DNA of 64,000 bases from Blattabacterium cuenoti STAT (lineage in GTDB: Bacteria; Bacteroidota; Bacteroidia; Flavobacteriales; Blattabacteriaceae). The stretch covers positions 124,001-188,000 of the forward strand of contig NZ_AP014608.1 in assembly GCF_003573915.1 (NCBI RefSeq), in the 5' to 3' direction. The translations under genes were made by a program, and so were the position numbers. This document shows, piece by piece, positions 1 to 8,616 of the stretch. Every line of letters starts with the position of its first letter. Within the stretch, counting starts at the first letter, position 1. The notes below the pieces were generated by a model, which made no database searches, was not told the DNA's origin, and saw only the letters and a list, made by a program, of their open reading frames with translations.

Positions 1-258
1 AAAGATAACTTGCGAATTTCTGTACTTTTCTTTTTGAACTCTTTTTTCTAAATTATTAATAATTTTTATAGTAGTTTTTGTTCCTATATCTGCAGACAAT
101 AATATTTCTTCTATGTAATCAAGAAGGTGAATATCAATTTTTGATTTTTTTAAAAAAAGATTTTTGATTTTTTCAAAAAAAAATCCTCCAGTTTTTTTTA
201 ATTTATGATTGAATACTTTATTTTTTTCTTTATTATTTTTATTGGAAAGAAACATCAT
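1..258 (-). CDS. ftsY: FtsY, signal recognition particle receptor (N-terminal part, cut by window edge)
   Basis: FtsY is the membrane-associated SRP receptor GTPase that docks ribosome-nascent chain complexes at the translocon. Only the first 86 codons lie in the window. They show a lysine-rich start followed by the helical N domain, with motifs like KSKIDIHLLDYIEEILLSAD and GTKTTIKIINNLEKR, typical of the start of the FtsY NG domain. The GTPase motifs lie outside the window. The ATG at 258-256 overlaps the TGA of the upstream DUF4295 gene as ATGA, which suggests translational coupling. The order rpmB-rpmG-DUF4295-ftsY is, as I recall, conserved in Flavobacteriia and supports the call. The long acidic N-terminal extension of proteobacterial FtsY is absent. 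Confidence 0.85.
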   Translation of the reverse strand, partial: MMFLSNKNNKEKNKVFNHKLKKTGGFFFEKIKNLFLKKSKIDIHLLDYIEEILLSADIGTKTTIKIINNLEKRVQKEKYRNSQVIF

Positions 259-437
259 GATTCATTTTTTTTTTTAAAAAAAGTTTCTATTTCTTCATTA
301 GAAATCATTTTGTTTTCAAAGGTATAATAACCTGATTTTTTAGATTTAACTACTTTTATGGCTAAAGTCATTTTTTTAGAAATCTTTTTTTTTTTATTCT
401 CTTCTTTTTTTTTATTTTCTCCTCCTTTTTTATACAT
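255..437 (-). CDS. DUF4295 family small protein
   Basis: This is a 60-residue basic protein. After a lysine-rich lead of about 22 residues comes the conserved core, roughly residues 23-57 (MTLAIKVVKSKKSGYYTF, then an NEEIETFFKKK end), which matches the short DUF4295 family found beside rpmG in Bacteroidota. The family's function is unknown; the constant link with ribosomal protein genes and the positive charge suggest ribosome association, which is inference. The gene lies 18 bases after rpmG and overlaps the ftsY start by four bases (ATGA), so all four genes are probably one transcript. The N-terminal lead is longer and more lysine-rich than I remember for the family, and translation could instead begin at the internal Met23. 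Confidence 0.8.
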   Translation of the reverse strand: MYKKGGENKKKEENKKKKISKKMTLAIKVVKSKKSGYYTFENKMISNEEIETFFKKKNES

Positions 438-455
438 TTATTTATTGTGTAATTT

Positions 456-641
456 TTATTGTTTGATTTCCTTATGAATTGTATATTTTTTTAATATTGG
501 ATTATATTTTTTTAATTCAATTCTATTCGGAGTATTTTTCTTATTTTTCGTTGTCACATATCTAGAACAACCAGCGATTCCTGTTTTTCTTTGTTCAGTA
601 CATTCTAATATAACTTGTATTCTATTTCCTTTTCTTCCCAT
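456..641 (-). CDS. rpmG: 50S ribosomal protein bL33
   Basis: This 61-residue large-subunit protein sits near the E-site side of the 50S subunit. It has the family signature [12 protein letters not shown] at residues 5-16 and the conserved middle and end [19 protein letters not shown] and HKEIK. Length is normal for the Flavobacteriia form. It keeps only two cysteines (residues 14 and 25) and lacks paired CxxC motifs, so it is a zinc-free type. It lies 7 bases downstream of the rpmB stop and 18 bases upstream of the DUF4295 gene on the same strand, as expected for one operon. Confidence 0.95.
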   Translation of the reverse strand: MGRKGNRIQVILECTEQRKTGIAGCSRYVTTKNKKNTPNRIELKKYNPILKKYTIHKEIKQ

Positions 642-648
642 TATTTTT

Positions 649-876
649 TTAATATTTATACTTAAAACGTTTTAAAACTTTTTCTATTCCTATTTTATTA
701 ATAAGTTTCACAGTAGAAGCACAAATTTTTAAAGTAATCCACTTTTTTTTTTGTATTAAAAAAAAACGTTTTTTACATAAATTAATATTAAATCTCCGTT
801 TTTTTTTATTATTTGCATGAGATACTCTATTTCCTATCATTACTCTTTTTCCTGTCAATTCACAAATTTTTGACAT
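649..876 (-). CDS. rpmB: 50S ribosomal protein bL28
   Basis: This large-subunit ribosomal protein of about 75 residues begins [11 protein letters not shown], the standard bL28 start, followed by [16 protein letters not shown] and a C-terminal segment with [11 protein letters not shown] chose the ATG at 876-874, because it matches the conserved N-terminus; the frame stays open only two codons further, to a TTG at 882. It is the first gene of the rpmB-rpmG-DUF4295-ftsY run and is transcribed divergently from yebC, leaving a 73-base promoter region (877-949). There is no Shine-Dalgarno sequence upstream, which is usual in this phylum. Confidence 0.95.
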   Translation of the reverse strand: MSKICELTGKRVMIGNRVSHANNKKKRRFNINLCKKRFFLIQKKKWITLKICASTVKLINKIGIEKVLKRFKYKY

Positions 877-949
877 ATACAATTTTTTTTAATAAATTAA
901 TAAAATGACAATATAATACATTTATCAAAAAAAAATATAAAAACATTTC

Positions 950-1672
950 ATGTCAGGACACAGCAAATGGGCAAATATACAACATAGAAAATCGAATCAA
1001 GATTTCAAAAAATCTAAAAAATTTTCTAAAGTTATTAAAGAAATATCTACAGCCGTAAAAAAATCAGGAACAAAAAATTTTCATTTTAGAAATGCTATTT
1101 CAAACGCAAAATCAATAAATATTCCTAAAAATACTATAGAAAAAGCTATAAAAAAAGCTTTACAAATCAAAACAGATAATTATAAAAATTTAATTTTGGA
1201 AGGATTGATTTATGGAGTTAGTATAATTGTAGAATGTATGACAGATAACAATATTCGAACAATTTCCAATATTAGAACATTATTTAACAAAAATGGAGGA
1301 AGACTATGTCATAATGGTGAATTAATTCATTTTTTTAAAAAAATGGGTGTTTTTTATATAAAAAAAAAAGATGTTCACTTTTCAATAGAAGATTTTGAAC
1401 TTATGATAATAGATTTTGGAGCTAAAGATTTAAAAATAGATCAAGACATGATCTATTTATACATAGATTTTAAAAATTTTAGACCTATAAAAAAAAATTT
1501 TGAAAAATTTAAAATACTTTATGAATACAAAATTCAATATATTCCAAAACAAATTATTAAATTTCTTTCAGAAGAAAAAAAAACAGGAATTTTGAATTTA
1601 GTTAATCGTCTTAATATGAATGATGATGTAAAAAATATTTATTCTAATTCATTATATGAAAATAAAAAGTAA
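950..1672 (+). CDS. yebC: YebC/PmpR (TACO1) family protein
   Basis: This 240-residue protein starts with the hallmark MSGHSKWANIQHRKSNQD of the YebC family. Members act either as DNA-binding regulators or as factors that help ribosomes through difficult motifs. The family order is visible: a small N-terminal helical domain (1-75), then two alpha/beta domains, with the conserved GLIYGVSIIVECMTDNNIRT around residues 84-103. Length equals the bacterial norm. The gene contains an A10 tract at about 1360-1369 that could slip. Its stop codon lies inside the predicted P1 helix of the downstream RNase P RNA gene, so the two are almost certainly co-transcribed or overlap physically. Confidence 0.92.
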   Translation: MSGHSKWANIQHRKSNQDFKKSKKFSKVIKEISTAVKKSGTKNFHFRNAISNAKSINIPKNTIEKAIKKALQIKTDNYKNLILEGLIYGVSIIVECMTDNNIRTISNIRTLFNKNGGRLCHNGELIHFFKKMGVFYIKKKDVHFSIEDFELMIIDFGAKDLKIDQDMIYLYIDFKNFRPIKKNFEKFKILYEYKIQYIPKQIIKFLSEEKKTGILNLVNRLNMNDDVKNIYSNSLYENKK

Positions 1673-1965
1673 AATGTCCCATCGCGTTTTTTTAAATGAG
1701 GAAAGTCCGGACACCGTAGAGCAACACAATGGGTAACACCCATCCATCGTAAGATGAGGAATAGTGCAACAGAAAGAATGTACAGATATAGAACTATATT
1801 TCTGTAGTGAAATCATGTAAACTCTGTGTGGTGAAATGCCATGTATACCGGAAAACTAGCTCGGTCGAAACCGGGGGGTAGGCAGATTGAGGTCATGGGT
1901 AACCTAGATCCTAGATAAATGATAGGGATAAAAACAGAATCCGGCTTATTATTTTACTTTTTTTA
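1664..1965 (+). ncRNA. rnpB: RNase P RNA (bacterial class A)
   Basis: This is the catalytic RNA that cuts the 5' leader from pre-tRNAs. Two universal blocks are present: GAGGAAAGTCCGG at 1698-1710 and ACAGAATCCGGCTTA at 1934-1948, which together form P4 and its surroundings. The J11/12-like AGAGCAACAC and the GGTAGGC region lie between them. The ends are set by a perfect 12-bp P1-type pairing of 1664-1675 with 1951-1962. The 5' strand of this pairing runs through the yebC stop codon (1670-1672). The 3' end touches tRNA-Ser, which starts at 1966. Exact ends are inferred from pairing; if P1 is shorter, the gene begins nearer 1674. The protein partner rnpA is at 13489-13863. Confidence 0.93.
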
Positions 1966-2049
1966 GGAGAGATGGCCGAGAGGATTAAGGCGCACGCTTG
2001 GAAAGCGTGTTCACAAAAAGTGTCAAGGGTTCGAATCCCTTTCTCTCCG
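1966..2049 (+). tRNA. tRNA-Ser (anticodon GGA)
   Basis: This is a class II tRNA with a long variable arm. The acceptor GGAGAGA (1966-1972) pairs with TCTCTCC (2042-2048), with discriminator G2049. The anticodon stem is CACGC/GCGTG and the loop carries GGA at 2000-2002, reading UCC/UCU. The variable arm and a T arm with GGTTCGAATCC follow. CCA is not encoded. It begins directly at the predicted 3' end of rnpB, which suggests one primary transcript. Confidence 0.97.
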
Positions 2050-2063
2050 CTATTTATTCTTTT

Positions 2064-3230
2064 TTATAAATTTTCTATATCTTTTAATTTTTTATTTATT
2101 AAATTATTCCTAACACCTAATAATTGATCTATATCTTTAGAAGCCCCTTCTAATTTATTTTGAGCTTGATGAAGTAAAAATTCAAATTTTGTAAATTCCT
2201 GTTTAACTGTCTCTAAAATTTTCCAAACTTCAGAAGTCCTTTTTTGAATAGCTAAAGTTCGGAATCCAATTTGTAAACTATTTAATACGGCAGCTAATGT
2301 AGATGGACCGGTTATCACTGTTTTATATTTCCTTAATAATTCTTCTAATAAACCGGAATTCTTTGTAACTTCAGCATATATTCCTTCAAAAGGTAAAAAA
2401 AGAATTGCAAAATCTGTTGTGTATGGAGGATCAATATATTTATATTGAATATCTTTTGACATTTTTTTTAAAACAGATTCCATATTTTTTACAGCTATAT
2501 CTATATTTTTTTTTTCTCCATTACGATAAGCTTTTTGTACTTTTTCATAAGTTTCTTTTGGAAACTTAACATCAATAGGTAGCCATATTACATTTCCATC
2601 TCCAAGTCCTGGAAGTTTAATGGCAAATTCTACTACAAAATTTGTACTAGATTTAGTTATAACATTAGAAGAATATTGTTCTGGAGATAAGATTTGTTGT
2701 AAAAGCATTGAAAGTTGCATTTCGCTAAAACTTCCGCATATTTTTACATGATTTAAAGTTCTTTTTAAAGAACTTACATCTTTTGCTAAAACTTTCATTT
2801 CTCCTAATCCTTCTTGTAAAAAAAATAATTGATTTCCAATAATTTCAAATGATTTTCCCAAATGTGTATTTAAAGAAGTCTGAAGTTTATTATTAACATT
2901 TTCCTTTATTTCTTCAAGTTTTTTTCCAAAAATTTGAAGAAATTTCTCCTGTGATCTGTAACTAGAATCTAGTTTCTTATCTTGGTTTTCAATATAAAAT
3001 TGAATTTTTTTATCAATAGAATCCTGAAAAATTTTTATAGTTTGTATTATTCCATTTCTCATTTCAATGGAAGAATCATTGATGTCGATTCGATTGCATT
3101 TATAATTTTTTTGAATTTCGTTCTGTTGATTTTTAAATTCTTTTCTAAAAAAAAGTTCCATTCTTCTAAAAGAATAGATATATATAAATATAAAAAAAAT
3201 TAAAAATAATAATATAAATGAATAAAACAT
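2064..3230 (-). CDS. rmuC: RmuC-family protein
   Basis: RmuC proteins limit inversion at short inverted repeats, probably through nuclease action on DNA structures. This 388-residue protein has an N-terminal membrane anchor (residues 1-20, all hydrophobic), a predicted coiled coil (about 25-155), then the RmuC domain. In that domain LPIDVKFPKETY is at 217-228 and TDFAILFLPFEGIYAEV lies around 265-285, followed by GPSTLAAVLNSL and the QIGFRTLAIQKRTSEVWK helix. Length is normal for the family. It is convergent with tRNA-Ser (14-base gap) and is preceded on its own strand by tRNA-fMet. Its retention in a reduced genome fits a need to stabilise an AT-rich, repeat-prone chromosome, which is inference. 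Confidence 0.9.
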   Translation of the reverse strand: MFYSFILLFLIFFIFIYIYSFRRMELFFRKEFKNQQNEIQKNYKCNRIDINDSSIEMRNGIIQTIKIFQDSIDKKIQFYIENQDKKLDSSYRSQEKFLQIFGKKLEEIKENVNNKLQTSLNTHLGKSFEIIGNQLFFLQEGLGEMKVLAKDVSSLKRTLNHVKICGSFSEMQLSMLLQQILSPEQYSSNVITKSSTNFVVEFAIKLPGLGDGNVIWLPIDVKFPKETYEKVQKAYRNGEKKNIDIAVKNMESVLKKMSKDIQYKYIDPPYTTDFAILFLPFEGIYAEVTKNSGLLEELLRKYKTVITGPSTLAAVLNSLQIGFRTLAIQKRTSEVWKILETVKQEFTKFEFLLHQAQNKLEGASKDIDQLLGVRNNLINKKLKDIENL

Positions 3231-3255
3231 TCAAAAAATTATGAAGAAAAAAAAA

Positions 3256-3328
<73 letters not shown>

Positions 3329-3380
3329 ATGTGTATAATATAATATTTTTCATTTACAAAATCAAATTTAATTTGATTTA

Positions 3381-4949
3381 TCATCCATTCATAGATATTA
3401 AAAAATCTTCATTATTTTGAGTTCTAGACATTCTAGATTTTAAAAATTCCATGGCTTCTACTGGATTCATATCAGAAAGATATTTTCTTAAAATCCACAT
3501 TCTTTGCAATGTATTTGGATTAAGTAAAAGATTATCTTTTCTTGTACTAGAAGAAACAAGATCAATAGCCGGATAGATACGTCTATTAGCTATTTTTCTA
3601 TCTAATTGAAGCTCTTTATTTCCTGTTCCTTTAAATTCTTCAAAAATAACCTCATCCATCTTTGATCCTGTATCAATCATAGCTGTTGCTATTATAGATA
3701 AAGATCCACCATTTTCTATATTTCTAGCAGCTCCAAAAAATCTTTTTGGTCTGTGTAATGCGTTTGCGTCCACTCCTCCTGATAATACCTTTCCAGATGC
3801 AGGAGCAACTGTATTATAGGCGCGAGCTAAACGTGTAATAGAATCTAATAGTATGACAACGTCATGAGAACATTCTACCATTCTTTTGGCTTTTTGTAAA
3901 ACAATATTAGCAACTTTAACATGTCTATCTGCTGGTTCATCAAAAGTAGAGGCAATTACTTCTCCCTTTACGTTTCTTTGCATATCTGTAACTTCTTCGG
4001 GACGTTCATCAATTAATAATATAATTAAATATACTTCAGGATGATTTGCTGCAATAGCATTTGCTATTTCTTTTAATAAAGTAGTTTTTCCTGTTTTAGG
4101 AGGTGCAACAATCATTCCTCTTTGTCCTTTCCCTATAGGAGTAAATAGATCTACAATTCTTGTAGAAAGAGTCGCATTTTTTTCAGCTAACTTGAATTTT
4201 TCGTTTGGAAATAATGGGGTTAGATGTTCAAAAGAATCTCTATTTCTAACAAAAGAAGGAGATCTTCCATTAATCTCAAGAATTTTAATTAAAGGAAAGT
4301 ATTTTTCACCATCTTTAGGTGGACGGACTTCTCCTCTTATTGTATCTCCTGTTTTCATTCCAAAAAGTCTAATTTGAGATTGAGATACATAAATATCATC
4401 AGGAGATGATAAATAATTGAAATCAGAAGATCTTAAAAAACCATAATTTTCTGGCATAATTTCCAATACTCCTTCACTTATTATAATTCCTTCAAATTCA
4501 TATTCAGGAGTACGATATTTATTGGAAGAAATTTTTTGTAATCCACTTTCTATTCCGTGAGATGATGATATGTTTTGAGTTTCGATTTTATCATTTTTTT
4601 TCCAACTATAAAAATTCTGATGTTTTTTTTGATTTTTTTTAGATTCATCTAAAAATTTAGAATTAGAAATTTTTAAATGTTCTTGAAAAGTTGATTTTTT
4701 TTTATCATTTATGCTTTTGTTTTCTGAAAATGAATTTTTAGAATCATTATTTTTTTTCATTTTAAATCCTTTTTTTAAAGAATTTTCTCTTTTTGAATGT
4801 TCAGAAGTCTTTTTTTTATTAGAAATGGAAATGATTTTTTCTATAAGTTCGTGTTTTCGTAATTGTGTACATTTTTTCAAACCTGATGAACGAGCAATCT
4901 CCTGTAATTCAAAAAGTTTTTTACTTTTTAATTCAGTAATATCAAACAT
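3381..4949 (-). CDS. rho: Transcription termination factor Rho
   Basis: Rho is a hexameric RNA-dependent ATPase that ends transcription. The 522 residues comprise a Rho_N helical domain (1-42, [18 protein letters not shown]), a lysine/serine/asparagine-rich low-complexity insert (about 45-145), a cold-shock RNA-binding domain (about 152-230, with [16 protein letters not shown]), and the ATPase core with P-loop APPKTGKTT at 282-290, [12 protein letters not shown] at 311-322 and Walker [18 protein letters not shown]. coli Rho has 419 residues; the extra length is the disordered insert, which is common in Bacteroidota. It is transcribed divergently from the DUF4293 gene. As window genes almost lack hairpin terminators, Rho may carry an unusual load here. 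Confidence 0.97.
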   Translation of the reverse strand: MFDITELKSKKLFELQEIARSSGLKKCTQLRKHELIEKIISISNKKKTSEHSKRENSLKKGFKMKKNNDSKNSFSENKSINDKKKSTFQEHLKISNSKFLDESKKNQKKHQNFYSWKKNDKIETQNISSSHGIESGLQKISSNKYRTPEYEFEGIIISEGVLEIMPENYGFLRSSDFNYLSSPDDIYVSQSQIRLFGMKTGDTIRGEVRPPKDGEKYFPLIKILEINGRSPSFVRNRDSFEHLTPLFPNEKFKLAEKNATLSTRIVDLFTPIGKGQRGMIVAPPKTGKTTLLKEIANAIAANHPEVYLIILLIDERPEEVTDMQRNVKGEVIASTFDEPADRHVKVANIVLQKAKRMVECSHDVVILLDSITRLARAYNTVAPASGKVLSGGVDANALHRPKRFFGAARNIENGGSLSIIATAMIDTGSKMDEVIFEEFKGTGNKELQLDRKIANRRIYPAIDLVSSSTRKDNLLLNPNTLQRMWILRKYLSDMNPVEAMEFLKSRMSRTQNNEDFLISMNG

Positions 4950-5142
4950 AAAGTGATTTGGTTTTTTTTATATATGTATATACTTGGTAAGTAATATATT
5001 TTATAGTATACTAACTTAGTAAATAAAAAAATAACTTAGAAACGATAAATACAATTATACAAAAAATTAATTTGAACTTTGAACTTAATAAATAAAATAA
5101 CAAAATAAAATTATAAAATAACTTAATTTAATATTATTTATT
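4950..5142. other. AT-rich divergent intergenic region between rho and the DUF4293 gene
   Basis: This 193-base spacer must hold the promoters for rho (minus strand) and the DUF4293 gene (plus strand). It is nearly pure A/T and has short imperfect repeats of the AATAAAATAAC type around 5085-5125. I saw no hairpin terminator, no convincing TAnnTTTG promoter element of the Bacteroidota type and no RNA gene. Confidence 0.5.
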
Positions 5143-5553
5143 ATGTTATATAGAATACAAACATTATATTTACTTATTTCTATCTTTATTTATTCTATTT
5201 TTATCTATTTTTTATGTTTTTTAAACAATAAAAATATAAATATAATAGATTTCTCCAAATGGATTTTTCCTTTAAAAAAAACAATTTTAATTTTTTTAAT
5301 TATATGTTTATTTCTATCTGTTTTGAGTTTTTCTCTTTTTCATAAAAAAAGATTACAAATAATTTTTAATAAAATTAATATATTTATTAATGCTATTCAT
5401 AAAATAATTCTTTTTTTTTCATATTCTCAATGGAATAAATACATATTAATTATGTTTCTTTTTTTTGTATTATCTATAACTATTCTATATCTAACAAATA
5501 AAACTATAAAAAAAGATATAGAATTAATAGATTCTATCAATCGAATTCGATGA
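5143..5553 (+). CDS. DUF4293 family membrane protein
   Basis: This 136-residue integral membrane protein has four hydrophobic segments (about 6-26, 45-66, 74-94 and 99-118) and the family's conserved ends: an N-terminal MLYRIQTLYLL and a C-terminal NKTIKKDIELIDSINRIR. The DUF4293 family is restricted to Bacteroidota, where I recall it next to rho. No function is known. It is the first gene after the rho promoter region and lies 56 bases upstream of prfA on the same strand, so they may be co-transcribed. Sequence outside the two end motifs is very AT-driven (Ile, Phe, Asn, Lys), as expected in a symbiont. Confidence 0.8.
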   Translation: MLYRIQTLYLLISIFIYSIFIYFLCFLNNKNINIIDFSKWIFPLKKTILIFLIICLFLSVLSFSLFHKKRLQIIFNKINIFINAIHKIILFFSYSQWNKYILIMFLFFVLSITILYLTNKTIKKDIELIDSINRIR

Positions 5554-5609
5554 ATATAAATCAGTATTATTGATTTTTAAGAAAAAATTTTAAAAAAATT
5601 CAAAAAAAA

Positions 5610-6692
5610 ATGAAAAAAACTTCATTAATTCAAAAGTTAGAAATTTCTAACAAGGAATTTCATGAAATTTCAAAATCAATTATACAACCTAATATTATAT
5701 CGAATCAGAAAAAATACAAAATATTATTAGAAAAATATGTAAGATTAGAAAAAATAGTCCTCCTTTATAAGAAATATAAAAAAAAATTATCTTCACTTAA
5801 AGAAGTGAACTTCATTTTGAAAAACGATTCAGATATGGAAATGAAGGAATTAGCTAAAACCGAAAAAGAAAAAATATTAGAAAATTTATCTTCTATTGAA
5901 AAAAAATACTATAATATTTTTTCTTCTTCGAAAAAAGAAGAAGAGGAAACAGAAGATTATAGAAATTCTGTTATCGTAGAACTCCGTTCTGGAACAGGAG
6001 GTGATGAAGCGTGTCTTTTTGTTGAAGATATATTAAGAATGTATACAATGTATTTTAAAAAAATAGGTTGGAAATATAAAATTATACATGCGCAAAAAGG
6101 AGGAGTCAAAGGATTTAAAGAGATTATTTTAGATATCAATGGAGAAAAAGGAGTTTATGGAAATTTAAAATTCGAATCTGGAGTACATAGAGTACAAAGG
6201 GTTCCAAAAACAGAATCTCAAGGAAGAGTACATACTTCTGCTATAACCGTGGCAGTGCTTCCTAAAGTAAAAGATATAGAAGTCAACATTAATTTATCTG
6301 ATATAAAAAAGGATACTTTTAGATCTAGTGGATCTGGTGGGCAACATGTAAATAAAACAGAGTCTGCCGTACGATTAACTCATATTCCCAGTAAAATTAC
6401 AGTAGAATGTCAAGAAGAGCGTTCTCAACATAAGAATTTTGAAAAAGCGATTAGTGTTTTACGATCAAAGATTTATCAAACCGAAAAAGAAAAAAGATTA
6501 AAAAAAATATCCACAAAAAGAAAATCTTTAGTTTCTACAGGAGATCGTTCTATAAAAATTAGGACTTATAATTATCCTAAAAATAGAGTTACAGATCATA
6601 GAATTCATAAATCTATTTATAATCTTTCAGGATTTATGGATGGAAATATCCAAGAAATGATTAATATTTTAAAATCCTTTGAAAAAAAATAA
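5610..6692 (+). CDS. prfA: Peptide chain release factor 1
   Basis: RF1 recognises UAA and UAG and releases the finished protein. The 360-residue length is normal. The stop-codon reading PxT motif is P199-K200-T201 inside VQRVPKTESQGRVHTSA, and the catalytic GGQ is at 243-245 in SGSGGQHVNKTESAVRL. The N-terminal coiled domain (1-110) is lysine-rich. RF2 is PVxSPF-like at the recognition site, so this is RF1, not RF2. Its stop is followed by 50 bases before the convergent accC end, and no hairpin is visible there. Confidence 0.97.
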   Translation: MKKTSLIQKLEISNKEFHEISKSIIQPNIISNQKKYKILLEKYVRLEKIVLLYKKYKKKLSSLKEVNFILKNDSDMEMKELAKTEKEKILENLSSIEKKYYNIFSSSKKEEEETEDYRNSVIVELRSGTGGDEACLFVEDILRMYTMYFKKIGWKYKIIHAQKGGVKGFKEIILDINGEKGVYGNLKFESGVHRVQRVPKTESQGRVHTSAITVAVLPKVKDIEVNINLSDIKKDTFRSSGSGGQHVNKTESAVRLTHIPSKITVECQEERSQHKNFEKAISVLRSKIYQTEKEKRLKKISTKRKSLVSTGDRSIKIRTYNYPKNRVTDHRIHKSIYNLSGFMDGNIQEMINILKSFEKK

Positions 6693-6742
6693 CGTTTTCA
6701 TATCCTATATTTAATTTTTATTTCATATTATTAATTTGAATT

Positions 6743-8095
6743 TTATAATTTAAAATCCGAATCTAAATTATCTAAAAAATTTGTATTATAATTTCCTTCT
6801 AAAAAATCATTATTTTGCATAAGTTTTTTTACTAAAGGAATAGTGGTCTTTATTCCTTCTATAACAAATTCATCTAAAGAACGGCGCATTTTTTCAATAG
6901 TTTCTTTTCTACTTTTTGCCGTGGTAATAACTTTAGCAATCATAGAATCGTAGTAATGTGGAACGCGATATCCTGCATAGATATGTGTATCGATACGCAC
7001 TCCTTTTCCTCCAGGTAAATGCATCTGAGTTATTTTTCCAGGAACTGGACGAAAATTTTTATCCGGTTCTTCTGCATTAATTCTACATTCTAAAGAATAC
7101 ATTTTAGGATAAAAGTTTTTTTTTATAGAAAGTTTTTTTCCATAAGCTAAAAATATTTGTTCTTGAATTAAATCTAACCCTGTTATTTCTTCGGTTATAG
7201 CATGTTCTACTTGTATTCTTGGATTCATTTCCATGAAATAAAAATTTTTATTTTGATCTACCAAAAATTCTATAGTTCCTATTCCTTCATAATGAAGAAA
7301 TTCAGCTGCTTTTATCGCTTCTTTTCCCATTTTTTTTCTAAGAAACGGAGTTAAAAATGGAGAAGGCGCTTCTTCTACTAATTTTTGATTTTTTCTTTGA
7401 ATAGAACAATCTCTTTCTGAGAGATGAAATATTTTTCCATATTTATCTCCAATAATTTGAATTTCTATGTGTCTTGGATTCAAAATTAATTTTTCTATAT
7501 ACATATTTTTGTTTCTAAAACAAGCCCAAGCCTCTTTTCTAGCTTCTTCCCAAGAATTTTTTAAATCATTTTTATCTAAAACAGATCGTATTCCTTTTCC
7601 TCCACCTCCAAAAACAGATTTTATAATAATAGGATATCCTATTTTATCTGAAATTTTTTCCACTTCTTGATAAGAAGATTCAAAAAAACATTCAAATCCA
7701 GGCAAACAAGAAATTCCAATTTTTTTCATAGTTTTTTTAGCCAGAATTTTATTTCCTATTTGAATCATATGATTTGGTTTAGCTCCAATAAATTTTATTC
7801 CATGTTTTCGGCACATAGAAGAAAAATATGCATTTTCAGACAAAAATCCATATCCAGGATGAATTGCATCTGCATTTGTTATTTCTGCAGCAGAAATTAA
7901 ATTTGGAATATTTAAATAAGATTGAGATGGAGAAGGAGGACCGATACATACAGCTTCATCCGCAAAATAAACATGAAGACTGTGTTTATCTGCTGTAGAA
8001 TAAACAGCTACAGTTTTAATTCCCATTTCTTTGGATGTTCGTATAATTCGTAAAGCAATCTCTCCACGATTAGCTATTAATATTTTTTTAAACAT
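6743..8095 (-). CDS. accC: Biotin carboxylase subunit of acetyl-CoA carboxylase
   Basis: AccC uses ATP and bicarbonate to carboxylate the biotin on AccB, the first half-reaction of fatty-acid synthesis. The 450 residues show the N-terminal fold starting MFKKILIANRGEIALRI, the HPGYGFLSEN motif (79-88), the glycine-rich ATP-grasp loop GGGGKG at 163-168, ERDCSIQRKNQKLVEEAPSP around 227-246, and the catalytic MEMNPRIQVEH at 288-298. Length matches E. coli (449). It lies 9 bases after accB in an rpmF-accB-accC operon. The carboxyltransferase beta subunit accD is at 54.5 kb; accA is not in the window. Confidence 0.97.
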   Translation of the reverse strand: MFKKILIANRGEIALRIIRTSKEMGIKTVAVYSTADKHSLHVYFADEAVCIGPPSPSQSYLNIPNLISAAEITNADAIHPGYGFLSENAYFSSMCRKHGIKFIGAKPNHMIQIGNKILAKKTMKKIGISCLPGFECFFESSYQEVEKISDKIGYPIIIKSVFGGGGKGIRSVLDKNDLKNSWEEARKEAWACFRNKNMYIEKLILNPRHIEIQIIGDKYGKIFHLSERDCSIQRKNQKLVEEAPSPFLTPFLRKKMGKEAIKAAEFLHYEGIGTIEFLVDQNKNFYFMEMNPRIQVEHAITEEITGLDLIQEQIFLAYGKKLSIKKNFYPKMYSLECRINAEEPDKNFRPVPGKITQMHLPGGKGVRIDTHIYAGYRVPHYYDSMIAKVITTAKSRKETIEKMRRSLDEFVIEGIKTTIPLVKKLMQNNDFLEGNYNTNFLDNLDSDFKL

Positions 8096-8104
8096 GAATA
8101 AAAT

Positions 8105-8602
8105 TTAATAGTTAGGATCTAAAAGAAATAAAGGTTGATCATAATCTACAGGAGTAGCGTCTTCTACTAGAACTTTAATTAATTTTCCATTTATTTCAGA
8201 TTCAATATCATTAAATAATTTCATTGCTTCTATTACACAAACTTTCGTACCTATTTTTACTTTATCTCCTATTTTTATAAAAGGATTTTGATCTGGATGG
8301 GGTTTTCTATAAAATGTTCCTATCATAGGAGATTTTATAGTTAAATATTGATTTTTTTTTTCTTTTTCTGTATTAGAACAAAACCTATCAGTAGAGAAAT
8401 CGGAAATGGAATCAGAAATGGAAGAAGATGATGATAAAGACATTTTAGTGGGAGAAAAATTAGAATTCCATGAATATTTTTCTTTTTTAATTAATTCTTT
8501 ATTTTTCATATAAATTTCAGTATTTTCTATTTTTATCCTTATCTCATCAATATTAGAGTCAGAAATAAATTGAATCAGGGATTTTATTTTTTTGAAATCC
8601 AT
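8105..8602 (-). CDS. accB: Biotin carboxyl carrier protein of acetyl-CoA carboxylase
   Basis: AccB carries the biotin that shuttles carboxylate between AccC and the AccA/AccD transferase. The 165 residues have an N-terminal dimerisation-like part (1-40), a serine-rich flexible linker (about 50-80) and a biotinyl/lipoyl domain (about 88-163). The attachment motif is EAMKLFN at 125-131 with Lys128 as the biotin site; the usual motif is EAMKLMN. The gene lies 14 bases after rpmF. In many bacteria plsX and fabH stand between rpmF and the acc genes; they are missing here, so either the genes moved or the segment was deleted. Confidence 0.95.
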   Translation of the reverse strand: MDFKKIKSLIQFISDSNIDEIRIKIENTEIYMKNKELIKKEKYSWNSNFSPTKMSLSSSSSISDSISDFSTDRFCSNTEKEKKNQYLTIKSPMIGTFYRKPHPDQNPFIKIGDKVKIGTKVCVIEAMKLFNDIESEINGKLIKVLVEDATPVDYDQPLFLLDPNY

Positions 8603-8616
8603 AATTTTTATGTTTT

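Noticed and set aside
1664-1965. Reading the 1664-1675/1951-1962 pairing only as a terminator of yebC
   Set aside because: The two strands are almost 290 bases apart and enclose the conserved RNase P RNA core, so they are better explained as the closing helix of that RNA.
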